Shown here piece after piece: positions 6,370 to 14,746 of a stretch of 15,986 nt of DNA. The stretch is from Rhodospirillales bacterium. Its GTDB lineage: Bacteria; Pseudomonadota; Alphaproteobacteria; CACIAM-22H2. The position numbers and the translations under genes were made by a program. How positions within the stretch are numbered: position 1 is the first letter of the stretch; each line of letters opens with the position of its first letter. The stretch covers positions 1 through 15,986 of the forward strand of contig JACQAF010000033.1 of assembly GCA_016195145.1 (NCBI GenBank), read 5' to 3'. Below the pieces are notes generated by a model. The model saw only the letters and a program-made list of their open reading frames with translations, was not told the DNA's origin and did not search any database.

Positions 6370-7419
6370 GTGACCGACCTTGCCAACCGCCTTTCCCGCC
6401 GGGCGCTCCTGCGCGCGGCGTTCGCATTGTCACTTGCGCCGCTGCTTGCCGGCCCGGCGCTGGCGGCCGAGGAAGTAAACGTATATTCGGCCCGTCATTA
6501 CGACACCGACGAGGCGCTGTACGCCCATTTCACCAAAGCAACCGGCATCCGCGTCAATCGCATCGAGGCCGACGCCGACAAGCTGATGGAGCGCATGCGC
6601 ACCGAGGGCGTCAATTCGCCGGCCGACGTGTTCGTCGCCGTCGATGCCGGGCGGCTCTGGCGGGCGCAGGCAGCGGGGCTCCTGCAGCCGCTCAAATCCC
6701 CGGTGCTGGAGGCGGCCGTGCCGGCCAATCTGCGCGCCCCCGACGGCGAGTGGTTCGGCCTGTCGAAGCGGGTGCGGATCATCGTCTACAACAAGGCGAA
6801 GGTCCGGCCGGAAGAGATCAAGGGCTATGAGAATCTCGCCGATCCGAAGTGGAAGGGGCGGGTGCTGGTCCGTTCCTCCACCCATATCTACAACCAGTCG
6901 CTGACCGGGGCGCTGATCGCCGCGCTTGGCGAGACGGGCGCCGAATCCTGGGCGCGCGGGCTGGTCGCCAATTTCGCCCGGTCGCCGCGCGGCGGCGACA
7001 CCGACCAGATTCGCGCCGTCGCGGCCGGCGAGGGCGATGTCGCCCTCGTCAACCACTACTACCTCGCCCACCTCATCCGTTCGGCCAAACCCGAAGACAA
7101 GGCGGCGGTGGAAAAAATCGACATGGTGTTCCCCGACCAGAGCGGCCGCGGCGCGCATGTCAACATCAGCGGCGCCGGCCTGGCGCGCCACGCGCCCAAC
7201 CGCGCCAACGCGATCAAGCTGCTCGAATATTTTGTCTCGCCCGAGGCGCAGGCGATCTTCGCCGAAGGCAACGCCGAATACCCGGCGGTCAAGGGCGCGC
7301 GGCTGAGCCCGATCCTCGCCGGCTGGGGCGAATTCCGCGAGGACACGGTCAATGCCGCCGTGTTCGGGCGGAATAACGAAGCGGCGCTGAAGCTGATGGA
7401 TCGCGCCGGCTGGAAATAG
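6370..7419 (+). CDS. fbpA: Fe(III) ABC transporter periplasmic binding protein (FbpA/FutA type)
   Basis: It binds ferric iron in the periplasm and delivers it to an FbpB-type permease. The protein has 349 residues from GTG 6370, chosen because AAGGAG lies about 9 bases upstream. Residues 9-14 (SRRALL) and the following hydrophobic run form a Tat-type signal cleaved after ALA near 32. Mature sequence begins EEVNVYSARHYDTDE, the classic FbpA start with Tyr44. The iron-binding tyrosine pair is present in NHYYLAHL (Tyr230, Tyr231). Two Fur-like boxes directly upstream agree with iron regulation. A longer in-frame start at 6283 would cover operator 2 and lacks signal character, so it is rejected. 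The permease gene lies just downstream but on the opposite strand. Confidence 0.93.
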   Translation: MTDLANRLSRRALLRAAFALSLAPLLAGPALAAEEVNVYSARHYDTDEALYAHFTKATGIRVNRIEADADKLMERMRTEGVNSPADVFVAVDAGRLWRAQAAGLLQPLKSPVLEAAVPANLRAPDGEWFGLSKRVRIIVYNKAKVRPEEIKGYENLADPKWKGRVLVRSSTHIYNQSLTGALIAALGETGAESWARGLVANFARSPRGGDTDQIRAVAAGEGDVALVNHYYLAHLIRSAKPEDKAAVEKIDMVFPDQSGRGAHVNISGAGLARHAPNRANAIKLLEYFVSPEAQAIFAEGNAEYPAVKGARLSPILAGWGEFREDTVNAAVFGRNNEAALKLMDRAGWK

Positions 7420-7464
7420 CGTTTTCGCTGCGCGGCCGGCCCTCCCACCGGCCGGGCAAGGGAT

Positions 7465-7506
7465 GGGCGCGGGGTTCCGGAAATGGGCCTCGCGCCCGCT
7501 TTATTT
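7465..7506 (+). terminator. Terminator of the fbpA-like gene
   Basis: GGGCGCGGGG (7465-7474) pairs with CCTCGCGCCC (7488-7497), 10 bp with one G-U, followed by GCTTTATTT. It lies 46 bp after the stop and its tail touches the end of the converging permease gene. A second hairpin CGGCCGG/CCGGCCG (7433-7454) sits just before it. Confidence 0.6.
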
Positions 7507-9192
7507 GGCCCCCGGGCGAGCGCGGGCGATCATCGCGCTGAGGATGAGGACCGGCAGCAGCCCGGCGGCGACGATGGCGAGCGCGCCGGTCGAGGCCTGG
7601 GCAAGGCGCTCGTCGGAGGCAAGCTGGTAGACGCGAATGGCCAGCGTGTCGAAATTGAACGGCCGGATGATCAGCGTCGCCGGCAGTTCCTTCATGATAT
7701 CGACGAAAACCAGGATCGCCGCGGTAAGGAGCGTGCCGCGCATCATCGGCGCATGGACGCGGCGCAGGGCGGCGCCCGCCCCGGCGCCCAGCGTGCGCGC
7801 CGCCTCGTCCATTGCCGGCGTGATCCGGCCGAGGCCGGATTCGACCGCGTTAAGCGCGATGGCGAGAAAGCGCACGAGATAGGCGAACAGCAGCGCCATG
7901 ATCGTGCCGCTCAGCAGCAATCCGGTCGACACGCCGAAGCTCTCCCGCATGAAGGCGTCGACCGTGTTGTCTATGCGGGCCAGCGGGATCAGCATGCCGA
8001 CGGCGATCACCGACCCCGGAATGGCGTAGCCGAGCGAGGCGACGCGGGCCGATATGCGGGTCGCCGCCGACGGCGCGAGGCGCAGCCCATAAGCGAGGAC
8101 GAGCGCCGCCAGCACGGTGAGCGCCGCGCCGAGGCCGGCGAGCGTCAGGCTGTTGCCGGCGTAGCCGAGAAACCGGGCGCCAAAGAACGGATCGCCGCCA
8201 TCGAGGCTCATTTCAACGAAGATCAGAACGGGGATGACGAAGCCGCACAGAAACGGCGCGAGGCAGGCGAGCCACGCGAAGACGGCCGGCGCGCCGTGCA
8301 GGCGCGCCGGCGCGATCGGCCGGTAGCGCTGCGAGGTGTGATGATAGCGCGCACCGCCGCGCGACAAGCGTTCGAGGGCAAGGGCGACAAGCACGAACAC
8401 CATCAGGGCCGAGGCAAGCTGCGCCGCGGCGACCTTGTTGCCCATGCCGAACCAGGTCCGGTAGATGCCGGTGGTGAAGGTATCGACGCCGAAATACTGC
8501 ACCGTGCCGAAATCGGCGACCGCCTCCATCAGCACTAGCGCCGTGCCGGCGGCGATCGCCGGCCGGGCGAGCGGCAGCGCGACCCGCGCGAAGCCGGCCC
8601 ACGGGCCGCGGCCGAGCGTGCGGCTGACCTCGAGAACGCAGACCGATTGTTCGAGAAAGGCGGTGCGGGCGAGCAGATAGACATAGGGGTAGAGCGCCAG
8701 CGTCAGGATGGCGATCGCCCCGCCCAGCGACTGGATGTCGGGAAACCAGTAATCGCCCCGTCCCCAGCCGGTGATTTCGCGCAAGGTGGTCTGCACCGGG
8801 CCGACGAATTGCAGGAAGTCGGTATAGGCATAGGCCATGATGTAGGCCGGCATGGCGAGCGGCAGGAGCAGCGCCAGTTCGAAAACGCGGCTGCCCGGAA
8901 AGCGGCACATGGTGACCAGCCACGCCGTTCCCGTGCCGATGACGATCGCCCCGGCGGCGACGCCGATCATCAGCAGAAGCGTATTGGTCACATAACCCGG
9001 CAACACGGTCGCGGCGAGATGGCTCCATGCCCCGTTCGACGGCAGGAAGACATTGGCGAAAACGATCAGCACCGGCGCGGCAACGACGCCGGCGACGCCA
9101 AGGGCCAGCGCCGCCCACAGACCGGCACGCGTCGGGCGCAAAGCCGGGGTCCATCGGGCGGGGCGGGAGAGGGGTTGGGCGGTCGGGGTCAC
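7501..9192 (-). CDS. fbpB: Fe(III) ABC transporter permease, two fused modules (FbpB type)
   Basis: The 563-residue inner-membrane protein has about twelve hydrophobic segments in two homologous halves, the usual length and architecture of FbpB/AfuB/SfuB. Each half carries an EAA loop for docking the ATPase: EVSRTLGRGPWAGFARVALP (about res 188-207) and DEAARTLGAGAGAALRRVHAP (about 462-482). The FbpB-like KELPATLIIRPFNFDTLAIR is near the C-terminus. The start is GTG 9192; no strong Shine-Dalgarno or Fur box is obvious upstream. It converges on the fbpA-like gene instead of following it, and no ATP-binding subunit is visible in the window. The binding protein next door is the natural partner, but this is inferred from family and adjacency. 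Confidence 0.92.
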   Translation of the reverse strand: MTPTAQPLSRPARWTPALRPTRAGLWAALALGVAGVVAAPVLIVFANVFLPSNGAWSHLAATVLPGYVTNTLLLMIGVAAGAIVIGTGTAWLVTMCRFPGSRVFELALLLPLAMPAYIMAYAYTDFLQFVGPVQTTLREITGWGRGDYWFPDIQSLGGAIAILTLALYPYVYLLARTAFLEQSVCVLEVSRTLGRGPWAGFARVALPLARPAIAAGTALVLMEAVADFGTVQYFGVDTFTTGIYRTWFGMGNKVAAAQLASALMVFVLVALALERLSRGGARYHHTSQRYRPIAPARLHGAPAVFAWLACLAPFLCGFVIPVLIFVEMSLDGGDPFFGARFLGYAGNSLTLAGLGAALTVLAALVLAYGLRLAPSAATRISARVASLGYAIPGSVIAVGMLIPLARIDNTVDAFMRESFGVSTGLLLSGTIMALLFAYLVRFLAIALNAVESGLGRITPAMDEAARTLGAGAGAALRRVHAPMMRGTLLTAAILVFVDIMKELPATLIIRPFNFDTLAIRVYQLASDERLAQASTGALAIVAAGLLPVLILSAMIARARPGAK

Positions 9193-9325
9193 GTAAGCCG
9201 GTTTTCGCGGTGAAACTACTTGCGGAAATGGCGAAAAGGGAACATCTCAGTGTGACAGCTTGCGTCGGCGGATTCCAGCCGCTCGGCGCAAACGATGGAT
9301 TCTTTTCCGTCAGGAGCGTTCGCTA

Positions 9326-10024
9326 ATGATCGCCGTTCGCCCCGCTGCCGAACGCGGCGCTACCCGCACCGGCTGGCTCGACAGCCGGCACAGCTTTTCC
9401 TTCGCCAATTACTTCGACCTCAACAACATGGGGTTCCGGACGCTGCTGGTGATCAACGATGACCACGTCGGGCCGGGGGGCGGCTTTCCGGCCCATGGCC
9501 ATCGCGATATGGAAATCCTTACCTATGTGCTCGATGGGGCGGTGGAGCATCAGGACAGCCTCGGCTCGGGCTCGATCATCCGCCCGGGCGACATCCAGGT
9601 GATGAGCGCCGGCACCGGCATCCGGCACAGCGAATTCAACCCGTCCCAGACCGATCCCTTGCGCCTGCTCCAGATCTGGATCCTGCCCGAGCGCGAGGGG
9701 CTTAAGCCGCGTTACGAGCAAAAAACCGTCGCGTGGGATGCCGCTGGCAGCGGATTGAGGCTGGTCGGTTCGCACGACGGTAACAAAGACGGTGTCACGA
9801 TCTATCAGGATGTAAACGTCCATGCGGGGCGGCTCTCGCCTAACGCCGAGGCGACGCTCGATCTTGCGCCCGGCCGGCACGCCTGGGTGCAGATGGCGCG
9901 CGGCGCGGCGCGGGTCAACGGAACCGCCCTGACCGAAGGCGACGGCGCGGCGATCGTGGGCGAGACAAATCTTGCCTTTCGCGCCGACAGCCCGGCCGAA
10001 TTCCTGGTCTTCGATCTCGGTTGA
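9326..10024 (+). CDS. Pirin-family bicupin protein
   Basis: The 232-residue protein is a pirin/YhaK/YhhW-type bicupin. Metal-site residues match pirin numbering almost exactly: His57 and His59 in FPAHGHRDME, His101 and Glu103 in GIRHSEF. The N-terminal WLDSRHSFSFANYFD and the GDIQVMSAGTGI stretch are family hallmarks. Bacterial relatives include quercetin 2,3-dioxygenases and redox or stress-responsive proteins; the substrate cannot be inferred here. The ATG at 9326 has AGGAG 9 bases upstream; an in-frame ATG at 9260 lacks one. It diverges from the permease across 133 bp with no clear operator, and converges with the FAH-family gene. Confidence 0.93.
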   Translation: MIAVRPAAERGATRTGWLDSRHSFSFANYFDLNNMGFRTLLVINDDHVGPGGGFPAHGHRDMEILTYVLDGAVEHQDSLGSGSIIRPGDIQVMSAGTGIRHSEFNPSQTDPLRLLQIWILPEREGLKPRYEQKTVAWDAAGSGLRLVGSHDGNKDGVTIYQDVNVHAGRLSPNAEATLDLAPGRHAWVQMARGAARVNGTALTEGDGAAIVGETNLAFRADSPAEFLVFDLG

Positions 10025-10054
10025 GAGTTGATCTGCGGTTTGCGGCCGCACGAT

Positions 10055-10912
10055 TTACGCCGCGCGGACCTTCACCGCCATCTCGCCCACGCCTTCGATC
10101 GTCGCCGTCATCGTGTCGCCGGGCGCGACCGGACCGACCCCGGCCGGCGTGCCGGTCATGATGATGTCGCCGGGCATCAGGGTATAATAACTCGATGCAT
10201 ATTCGATCAGGCGCTGAACGTTGTAGACGAGATAGCGGGTGTTCGATTTCTGGCGCGTCTCGCCGTTGACCTTGAGTTCGAGGTCGAGCGCGTTGGGATC
10301 GGCGATTTCGTCGGCGGTCACCAGCCACGGCCCGAGCACGCTGTAGCTGTCGACCGATTTGCGGAAGCTCGGCACTTCGGGGCCGCGCACGGTCATGTCG
10401 AGGCCAATGGCGTAGCCGGCGACATAATCGAGCGCGCGCGCGGTCGGCACGTTGTTGGCCGGCTTGCCGATGATCGCGGCAAGCTCGCCCTCGTGGTCGT
10501 TGCGCCGGTCGAGGAAGCGCAGCGCCACTCCCTCGCCGGGGCCGACCAGCGTCGTATTGGCCTTGAGGAACAGGCCGAATTCGCTGATGTGCTTCAGCTT
10601 GCGGCCATAGGCGATGCCCTGGTCCTTTTTCGCTTCGTCGAGATGATCGTCGTAATTGATCGGCGCGCCGATGATCTTGGTTGGATTGGCGACCGGCGAT
10701 AGCAGTTTGACCGATCCGACCGGCTTTCCCGGCGCGCCCGCCGCGCGGCGCTCGATCTCCGGCCGCAGCCTGTCGAGATTGGCGACCAGCAGGTCGCCCG
10801 CCGGCAGCGGCCAGCGGCAAGCCGGCAGAAGATCGAGCGCGCCGGTGACATCGTGCACCGTGTCGCCGCGGACAAGGCCGAGGCGGTTATCGTCGTAACG
10901 GCAAAGTCGCAT
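10055..10912 (-). CDS. Fumarylacetoacetate hydrolase (FAH) family protein
   Basis: The 285-residue protein belongs to the FAH superfamily, which cleaves or decarboxylates beta-diketo acids in aromatic catabolism (acylpyruvate hydrolase, 2-keto-pentadienoate hydratase and isomerase relatives). Metal ligands are Glu141 and Glu143 in DHEGELAAIIG and Asp172 in GYAIGLDMT. LMPGDIIMTGTPAGVG (about 245-260) is the C-terminal family signature. An N-terminal MRLCRYDDNRLG domain is typical. ATG 10912 is chosen for AAGGGG 7 bases upstream; the ORF extends to 11023 but that part is unlike the family. No partner catabolic genes lie nearby, so the substrate is unknown. Confidence 0.9.
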   Translation of the reverse strand: MRLCRYDDNRLGLVRGDTVHDVTGALDLLPACRWPLPAGDLLVANLDRLRPEIERRAAGAPGKPVGSVKLLSPVANPTKIIGAPINYDDHLDEAKKDQGIAYGRKLKHISEFGLFLKANTTLVGPGEGVALRFLDRRNDHEGELAAIIGKPANNVPTARALDYVAGYAIGLDMTVRGPEVPSFRKSVDSYSVLGPWLVTADEIADPNALDLELKVNGETRQKSNTRYLVYNVQRLIEYASSYYTLMPGDIIMTGTPAGVGPVAPGDTMTATIEGVGEMAVKVRAA

Positions 10913-10962
10913 TGATTTTCCCCTTCGGGCGCGCCGATTTATCGGTATATAGAAGATCGCCG

Positions 10963-10992
10963 AGTATATCCGGCGTCCCCGCCGGCCGTCAC
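10963..10992 (-). promoter_or_regulatory. Candidate promoter of the FAH-family gene
   Basis: On the minus strand GTGACG (10987-10992) and TATACT (10963-10968) are separated by 18 bp. Initiation near 10956 would give a leader of about 45 nt with the AAGGGG ribosome site. The -10 is good and the -35 is moderate. Confidence 0.4.
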
Positions 10993-11049
10993 GACGCTTG
11001 ACGGCGGCGGCCTCAGCCGCCATTCCTCCGCCACGACGGTGATGCGCCC

Positions 11050-11892
11050 ATGAATTATCGCCATGCCTATCATGCTGGCGGCTATACCGATGCGGTCAAG
11101 CATGCGGTGCTGGCGCTGCTGATCGAGAGGCTGAAGGAAAAGGACGCGCCGTTCTGCGTCCTCGACACGCATGCCGGGCTCGGCCGTTACGATCTGCTGT
11201 CGCCCGAGGCGCAGAAGACCGGCGAATTCCGCCACGGCATTGCCCGCCTGCTGGTCGCGCCGGCGCTGCCGGCGGCGCTGGCGCCTTATCTTGCCGTCGT
11301 TCGGGTGATGAATAGCGGCCTGGCCGCGCCGCGTTGGTATCCGGGCAGCCCGCGCCTCGCTCTCGACCTGATGCGCGCCGACGACCGGCTGGCGCTGGTC
11401 GAGCTGCATCCCGGGGACGCCCAGACGCTTGCCGCCGCCTTCGCCGGCGACAAGCGGGTCAAGGTCCATCAGTCGGACGGCTATGTCGCCCTCAAAGCGT
11501 TCCTGCCGCCGCCAGAGCGGCGCGGGCTGGTGCTGATCGACCCACCCTTTGAGGCCAAGGACGAATTCGCGCGCATCGTGCGCGGGCTCGGCCACGCCCA
11601 TCGCCGTTGGGCGACCGGGCAATACATGGTCTGGTATCCGATCAAGCATCGCGCCCCGGTGAAGGCGTTTCACGCGGCGCTGGCGGCGAGCGGCATCCCG
11701 CGCATTCTTGTCGCCGAGCTGCTGGTCCGGTACGACGACGATGCCGAGCGGCTTAACGGCTGCGGCATCGTGCTGGTTAATCCGCCATGGCGGATGGCCG
11801 AAATCCTGTCGCCGCTGTTCGACGAGCTGCTGCGCCTGTTCGATGCCCGCATCCATGGGCGGACGCGCGTCGAAATACTCGTGCCGGAGTAA
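11050..11892 (+). CDS. rlmJ: 23S rRNA (adenine-2030-N6)-methyltransferase RlmJ
   Basis: RlmJ methylates N6 of A2030 in 23S rRNA using S-adenosylmethionine. The 280-residue length equals the E. coli enzyme. The N-terminus MNYRHAYHAGGYTDAVKH is the family signature, LDTHAGLGRYDL is the SAM-binding loop, and DPPFE at 164-168 is the catalytic motif at the same numbering as E. coli. WYPIKHR further on is also conserved. The start is fixed by the conserved first residues although the ribosome site is weak. It is divergent from the FAH-family gene and followed 24 bp later by a phosphodiesterase gene, probably co-transcribed. Confidence 0.95.
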   Translation: MNYRHAYHAGGYTDAVKHAVLALLIERLKEKDAPFCVLDTHAGLGRYDLLSPEAQKTGEFRHGIARLLVAPALPAALAPYLAVVRVMNSGLAAPRWYPGSPRLALDLMRADDRLALVELHPGDAQTLAAAFAGDKRVKVHQSDGYVALKAFLPPPERRGLVLIDPPFEAKDEFARIVRGLGHAHRRWATGQYMVWYPIKHRAPVKAFHAALAASGIPRILVAELLVRYDDDAERLNGCGIVLVNPPWRMAEILSPLFDELLRLFDARIHGRTRVEILVPE

Positions 11893-11916
11893 CCGACGGT
11901 TGCTATAAAGGCGACC

Positions 11917-12714
11917 ATGCTCGTCGCCCAGATTACCGATTGCCATATCCGCCCGCCCGGCAAGCTGATTTACGGCGCGGTCGATACGGCCGCCTATCTC
12001 GCTAGGGCGGTGGCGGCGCTCAACGCGCTCGATCCGCGTCCCGATATCGTTATCGTCACCGGCGATCTGGTCGATGCCGGCGCGCCCGACGAATACGCGC
12101 GCCTGCGCGAGCTGCTATCGCCGCTCGTCATGCCGTGGCGGCTGCTGGCCGGCAATCACGATGACCGGGAAAATCTGCGGGCGGCGTTTCCCGACCATAA
12201 CTATCTGCGCGGCGACGGCGGGTTCGTGCAATACGCGCTCGAGGATGGGCCGCTGCGCTTGCTTAGCCTCGATAGTCTCGACGTCGGGGCGGCGCGCGGC
12301 AAGCTCTGCGCCGACCGGCTGGCCTGGCTCGATCGCACGCTGTCGGCCGCGCCCGAACGACCGACGATGATTTTCGTCCATCACCCGCCGTTTGCCAGCG
12401 GGGTCGAAAAACTGGATGGCGATCCCTTTTACGGCGCCCGCGAATTCGCCGCGATCGTGGCGCGCCATCCGCAGGTCGAACGGGTCGCCGCCGGGCATCT
12501 GCATCGCGCGACAACCCTGCGTTGGGGCGGTACGGTGGCGTCGACCTGCCCGTCGACGGCGCATCAGTTCGCGCTCGACCTGCGGGCGGGCGCGCCGCTG
12601 ACCTATGTGCTGGAGCCGCCGGCCTATCAGCTTCATCTGTGGCGGGCGGATCAGGGCGTGCTCACCCATACCGTGCCGCTCGGCGATTTTCCGCCGCCGC
12701 GGCCGTTGCGCTAA
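11917..12714 (+). CDS. Class III phosphodiesterase, GpdQ/CpdA-like calcineurin-fold enzyme
   Basis: The 265-residue protein keeps every metal ligand of the dinuclear phosphodiesterases: Asp8 and His10 (ITDCHI), Asp50 (GDLVDAG), Asn80-His81 (AGNHDDR), His155/156 (VHHPP), His194 and His196 (GHLHR). The numbering is nearly the same as in glycerophosphodiesterase GpdQ. Family members hydrolyse glycerophosphodiesters or cyclic nucleotides (cAMP, CpdA), and sequence reading alone does not separate these. No signal peptide is present, so it is cytoplasmic. It probably forms a two-gene unit with rlmJ. It is a useful contrast to the phosphoesterase-like gene at 657, where these ligands are lost. Confidence 0.92.
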   Translation: MLVAQITDCHIRPPGKLIYGAVDTAAYLARAVAALNALDPRPDIVIVTGDLVDAGAPDEYARLRELLSPLVMPWRLLAGNHDDRENLRAAFPDHNYLRGDGGFVQYALEDGPLRLLSLDSLDVGAARGKLCADRLAWLDRTLSAAPERPTMIFVHHPPFASGVEKLDGDPFYGAREFAAIVARHPQVERVAAGHLHRATTLRWGGTVASTCPSTAHQFALDLRAGAPLTYVLEPPAYQLHLWRADQGVLTHTVPLGDFPPPRPLR

Positions 12715-12750
12715 GAAAATGGGGCGTTAAGCAAGCAGGATGGGCGCGGC

Positions 12751-12794
12751 AAAAGGGCAAAACACCCCGTCGCCGGCCGCGCCGGCCGGACGGG
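12751..12794 (-). terminator. Terminator of the cold-shock-domain gene
   Basis: Read on the minus strand, CCCGTC-CGGCC pairs with GGCCG-(GC bulge)-GACGGG and is followed by GTGTTTTGCCCTTTT. The stem has 11 bp and the T-rich tail fits minus-strand termination. It may also slow readthrough from the converging phosphodiesterase gene. Confidence 0.6.
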
Positions 12795-12810
12795 TTGCTG
12801 CGACAATCGC

Positions 12811-12844
12811 GCGCAGCCGGCGGGCGTGATCCCGCCGGCCGCGC
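12811..12844. terminator. Strong GC hairpin between convergent genes
   Basis: GCGC-a-GCCGGCGGG pairs with CCCGCCGGC-c-GCGC around CGTGAT (13 bp, one mismatch), directly after the cold-shock gene's stop. There is no U-tract, so it may be a 3'-end protecting or bidirectional structure and not a true intrinsic terminator. Confidence 0.4.
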
Positions 12845-12845
12845 G

Positions 12846-13406
12846 TTAATGCATATCGCCGCCGGCGTCGACCGGCGCGGGACCGGTCGGCTCGACCGCG
12901 ACCGCCTCGGGGCCCTTGTGGGCCGTCACCACCTTCATGTGCACCGCCTGGCCGGGTACGAGGCTGCTGAGCCCGGCATTGCGTAACACGGTGATGTGAA
13001 GAAATACGTCCTTGCCGCCGTTGTTCGGCGACACGAAGCCGTATCCCTTGATCCCGCTAAACCATTTGACGACGCCGTCCACGTTCTCGGTGCCCTCCAG
13101 CGATACCGGGGGGCCGCCCACCGGGGCCGGGCGCATGCGCGGCGCGGCCGGACGGGCGATGCTGTTGTCGACCTCAAGAACGCGCAAAACCTGCCGGCCT
13201 TTCGGGCTCTGCCCGATCTCGACCAGCAAATCCGCGCCCTCGCCGACGGATTCATAGCCCGCCTGCTTGAGTGCCGAGAGGTGGAGGAAAGCCTCCGGCG
13301 ATCCGTCCGCCGGAGTCACGAAGCCAAATCCCTTGGCGATGTTAAACCACTTCACCGTAGCGCGGATCGTCGCGCCGTCCCAAACGGCCTGCATTGTGTC
13401 ACCCAT
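12846..13406 (-). CDS. Protein with two cold-shock domains
   Basis: The 186-residue protein has two complete CSDs that bind single-stranded nucleic acid. CSD1 covers about res 13-80, with ATVKWFN, RNP1-like KGFGFV (25-30) and RNP2-like FLHLS (40-44). CSD2 covers about 109-172, with GVVKWFS, KGYGFV (120-125) and VFLHI (134-138). A Pro/Arg-rich linker (about 83-105) joins them. Double-CSD proteins are common in alphaproteobacteria and are often stationary-phase or stress linked instead of cold-induced. ATG 13406 is directly preceded by an in-frame TAG; ATG 13394 is an alternative. The ribosome site is weak. It is a single-gene unit with its own terminator. Confidence 0.93.
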   Translation of the reverse strand: MGDTMQAVWDGATIRATVKWFNIAKGFGFVTPADGSPEAFLHLSALKQAGYESVGEGADLLVEIGQSPKGRQVLRVLEVDNSIARPAAPRMRPAPVGGPPVSLEGTENVDGVVKWFSGIKGYGFVSPNNGGKDVFLHITVLRNAGLSSLVPGQAVHMKVVTAHKGPEAVAVEPTGPAPVDAGGDMH

Positions 13407-13470
13407 CTAGTGTTCACCATTGCCTGTTCGTCGCTCTGTTGCTTTATTAATTTCGGACAAGAAACAAAAT

Positions 13471-13499
13471 AGCCTAGCACCGTCCAGATATGCCCACAA
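13471..13499 (-). promoter_or_regulatory. Weak candidate promoter of the cold-shock-domain gene
   Basis: In the 230-bp AT-richer gap at 13407-13636, the minus strand has TTGTGG (13494-13499), 17 bp, then TAGGCT (13471-13476), giving a leader of about 58 nt. A small hairpin CGCTG-atttaa-CAGCG (13501-13516) lies just upstream. Matches to consensus are modest and I see no gene or RNA fold in the rest of the gap. Confidence 0.3.
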
Positions 13500-13636
13500 A
13501 CGCTGATTTAACAGCGATTCAACAGGAAATGGCCGTTGTTCCGGTGCGATAAATCGTTAACGTTGCCGACTCATCGCCGCCCGATCCAGTGAGGTCGAAT
13601 ACGCCGTGGTCCGAGAAATTATGATTGCAGAATATC

Positions 13637-14746
13637 TTAGGCCGACACCCGGCCGGCGGCCCAGGCGATAAATTCTACCCGGTCTCGCTTGCCGGCGACG
13701 GCGCGGGCAAGCTCGAGACCGAGCAGGGCGGCGAACTTAAAGCCATGGCCGGAGAATCCCGTCATCGCCCAAGCTGCCGTATCGACGGGCTCGACGATGA
13801 AACGTTCGTCCGCTTCGACATCGTAAAAACAGATTTTGGCCTCACCCCGCCGGTAGCGCTCGAACGCCCGCAGGCGGGGACGGGCAAGTTCCATAAACCG
13901 GGCTGCTTCGACCGGCGTGGCGGTCCGCTCGCGGTCCGGGTCGCCCTGGAGAGTGAAGCCGTGATTGCCGATCTTGAGCCCGGCGTCGCCGCGCGGCGGG
14001 ACGAGATAAAACCCGGTATCGGGATCGATATCGAGAATCATCGGATGAGCGGCCCAGGCGGCGGCGAGATCGGCCGGCGGCTCGATATAGACAACGATCT
14101 GGCGCGACGGCGTCATGCGCCGGGCAAGGCTGGGCACGAGGCGGTTGGTCCACGGGCCGGCGGCGACGATCAGCAGATCGGCGGCGATGGTCGCACCGGA
14201 GGCAAGGCGGGCCCGCGCCCGCGCTGGGTCGATATCGCGCACCGCCGTCGCGGCATGAATCGCCACGCCGCGCCGGGCGAGATGGGCCGCGAGTGCGGCG
14301 ACGATGCGGTCGGCGAACAGCACGCCGCCGGTGTCGAGATGCAGCGCATAGCGCACGCCGGTCTCGGCGATAAGGGGGAAGCGGCGGGCAACCTCGTCGG
14401 TTTCGAGGCGGCGGAAGGCGACGCCTTCGTCCGCCAGCGCCCGGGCGCTGTTCTCGGCCCACGACCCGCCATCGGTCTGCAAGACTAGCGTGCCGGTCGG
14501 CGCGTAAAGACATTCGCCGAGATCGGTCCACAGCGTTTCCCAGGCGGCATAGGCCGGGTCGATCATCCGGGTATAGCCGCGCTCGGCGCCGTAAGGGTGG
14601 CGGATCAGGCGATGACGATCGACCGAGGAGCCGAGCGGGTTCGGTACCGGTCCCTGTTCATATACCGTGACTGCGTGTCCGGCGCGCGCCAGCGCCCACG
14701 CCGCTGACAGGCCCATGACGCCGGCCCCGATGACGGCGATCTTCAT
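13637..14746 (-). CDS. solA: SolA/MSOX-like FAD-dependent N-methyl amino acid oxidase
   Basis: The 369-residue protein is a DAO-family flavoenzyme close in length to E. coli N-methyltryptophan oxidase (372). The FAD dinucleotide motif GAGVMG is at res 7-12 with Glu30 ending the second strand. Cys306 in KICFYDVEADERFIVEP sits where MSOX/MTOX bind FAD covalently (Cys308 in MTOX). SGHGFKFA near the C-terminus is conserved in the family. Such enzymes oxidise N-methyl or cyclic secondary amino acids to imines with release of hydrogen peroxide. The start overlaps the upstream gene's stop by 4 bp (ATGA), so they are translationally coupled. The exact substrate is unknown. Confidence 0.92.
   Translation of the reverse strand: MKIAVIGAGVMGLSAAWALARAGHAVTVYEQGPVPNPLGSSVDRHRLIRHPYGAERGYTRMIDPAYAAWETLWTDLGECLYAPTGTLVLQTDGGSWAENSARALADEGVAFRRLETDEVARRFPLIAETGVRYALHLDTGGVLFADRIVAALAAHLARRGVAIHAATAVRDIDPARARARLASGATIAADLLIVAAGPWTNRLVPSLARRMTPSRQIVVYIEPPADLAAAWAAHPMILDIDPDTGFYLVPPRGDAGLKIGNHGFTLQGDPDRERTATPVEAARFMELARPRLRAFERYRRGEAKICFYDVEADERFIVEPVDTAAWAMTGFSGHGFKFAALLGLELARAVAGKRDRVEFIAWAAGRVSA

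Noticed and set aside
7483..8538. A 351-codon plus-strand open frame
   Set aside because: It runs antisense to the membrane segments of the FbpB-type permease, and its Arg/Asp/Gln-rich product is typical of shadow frames.
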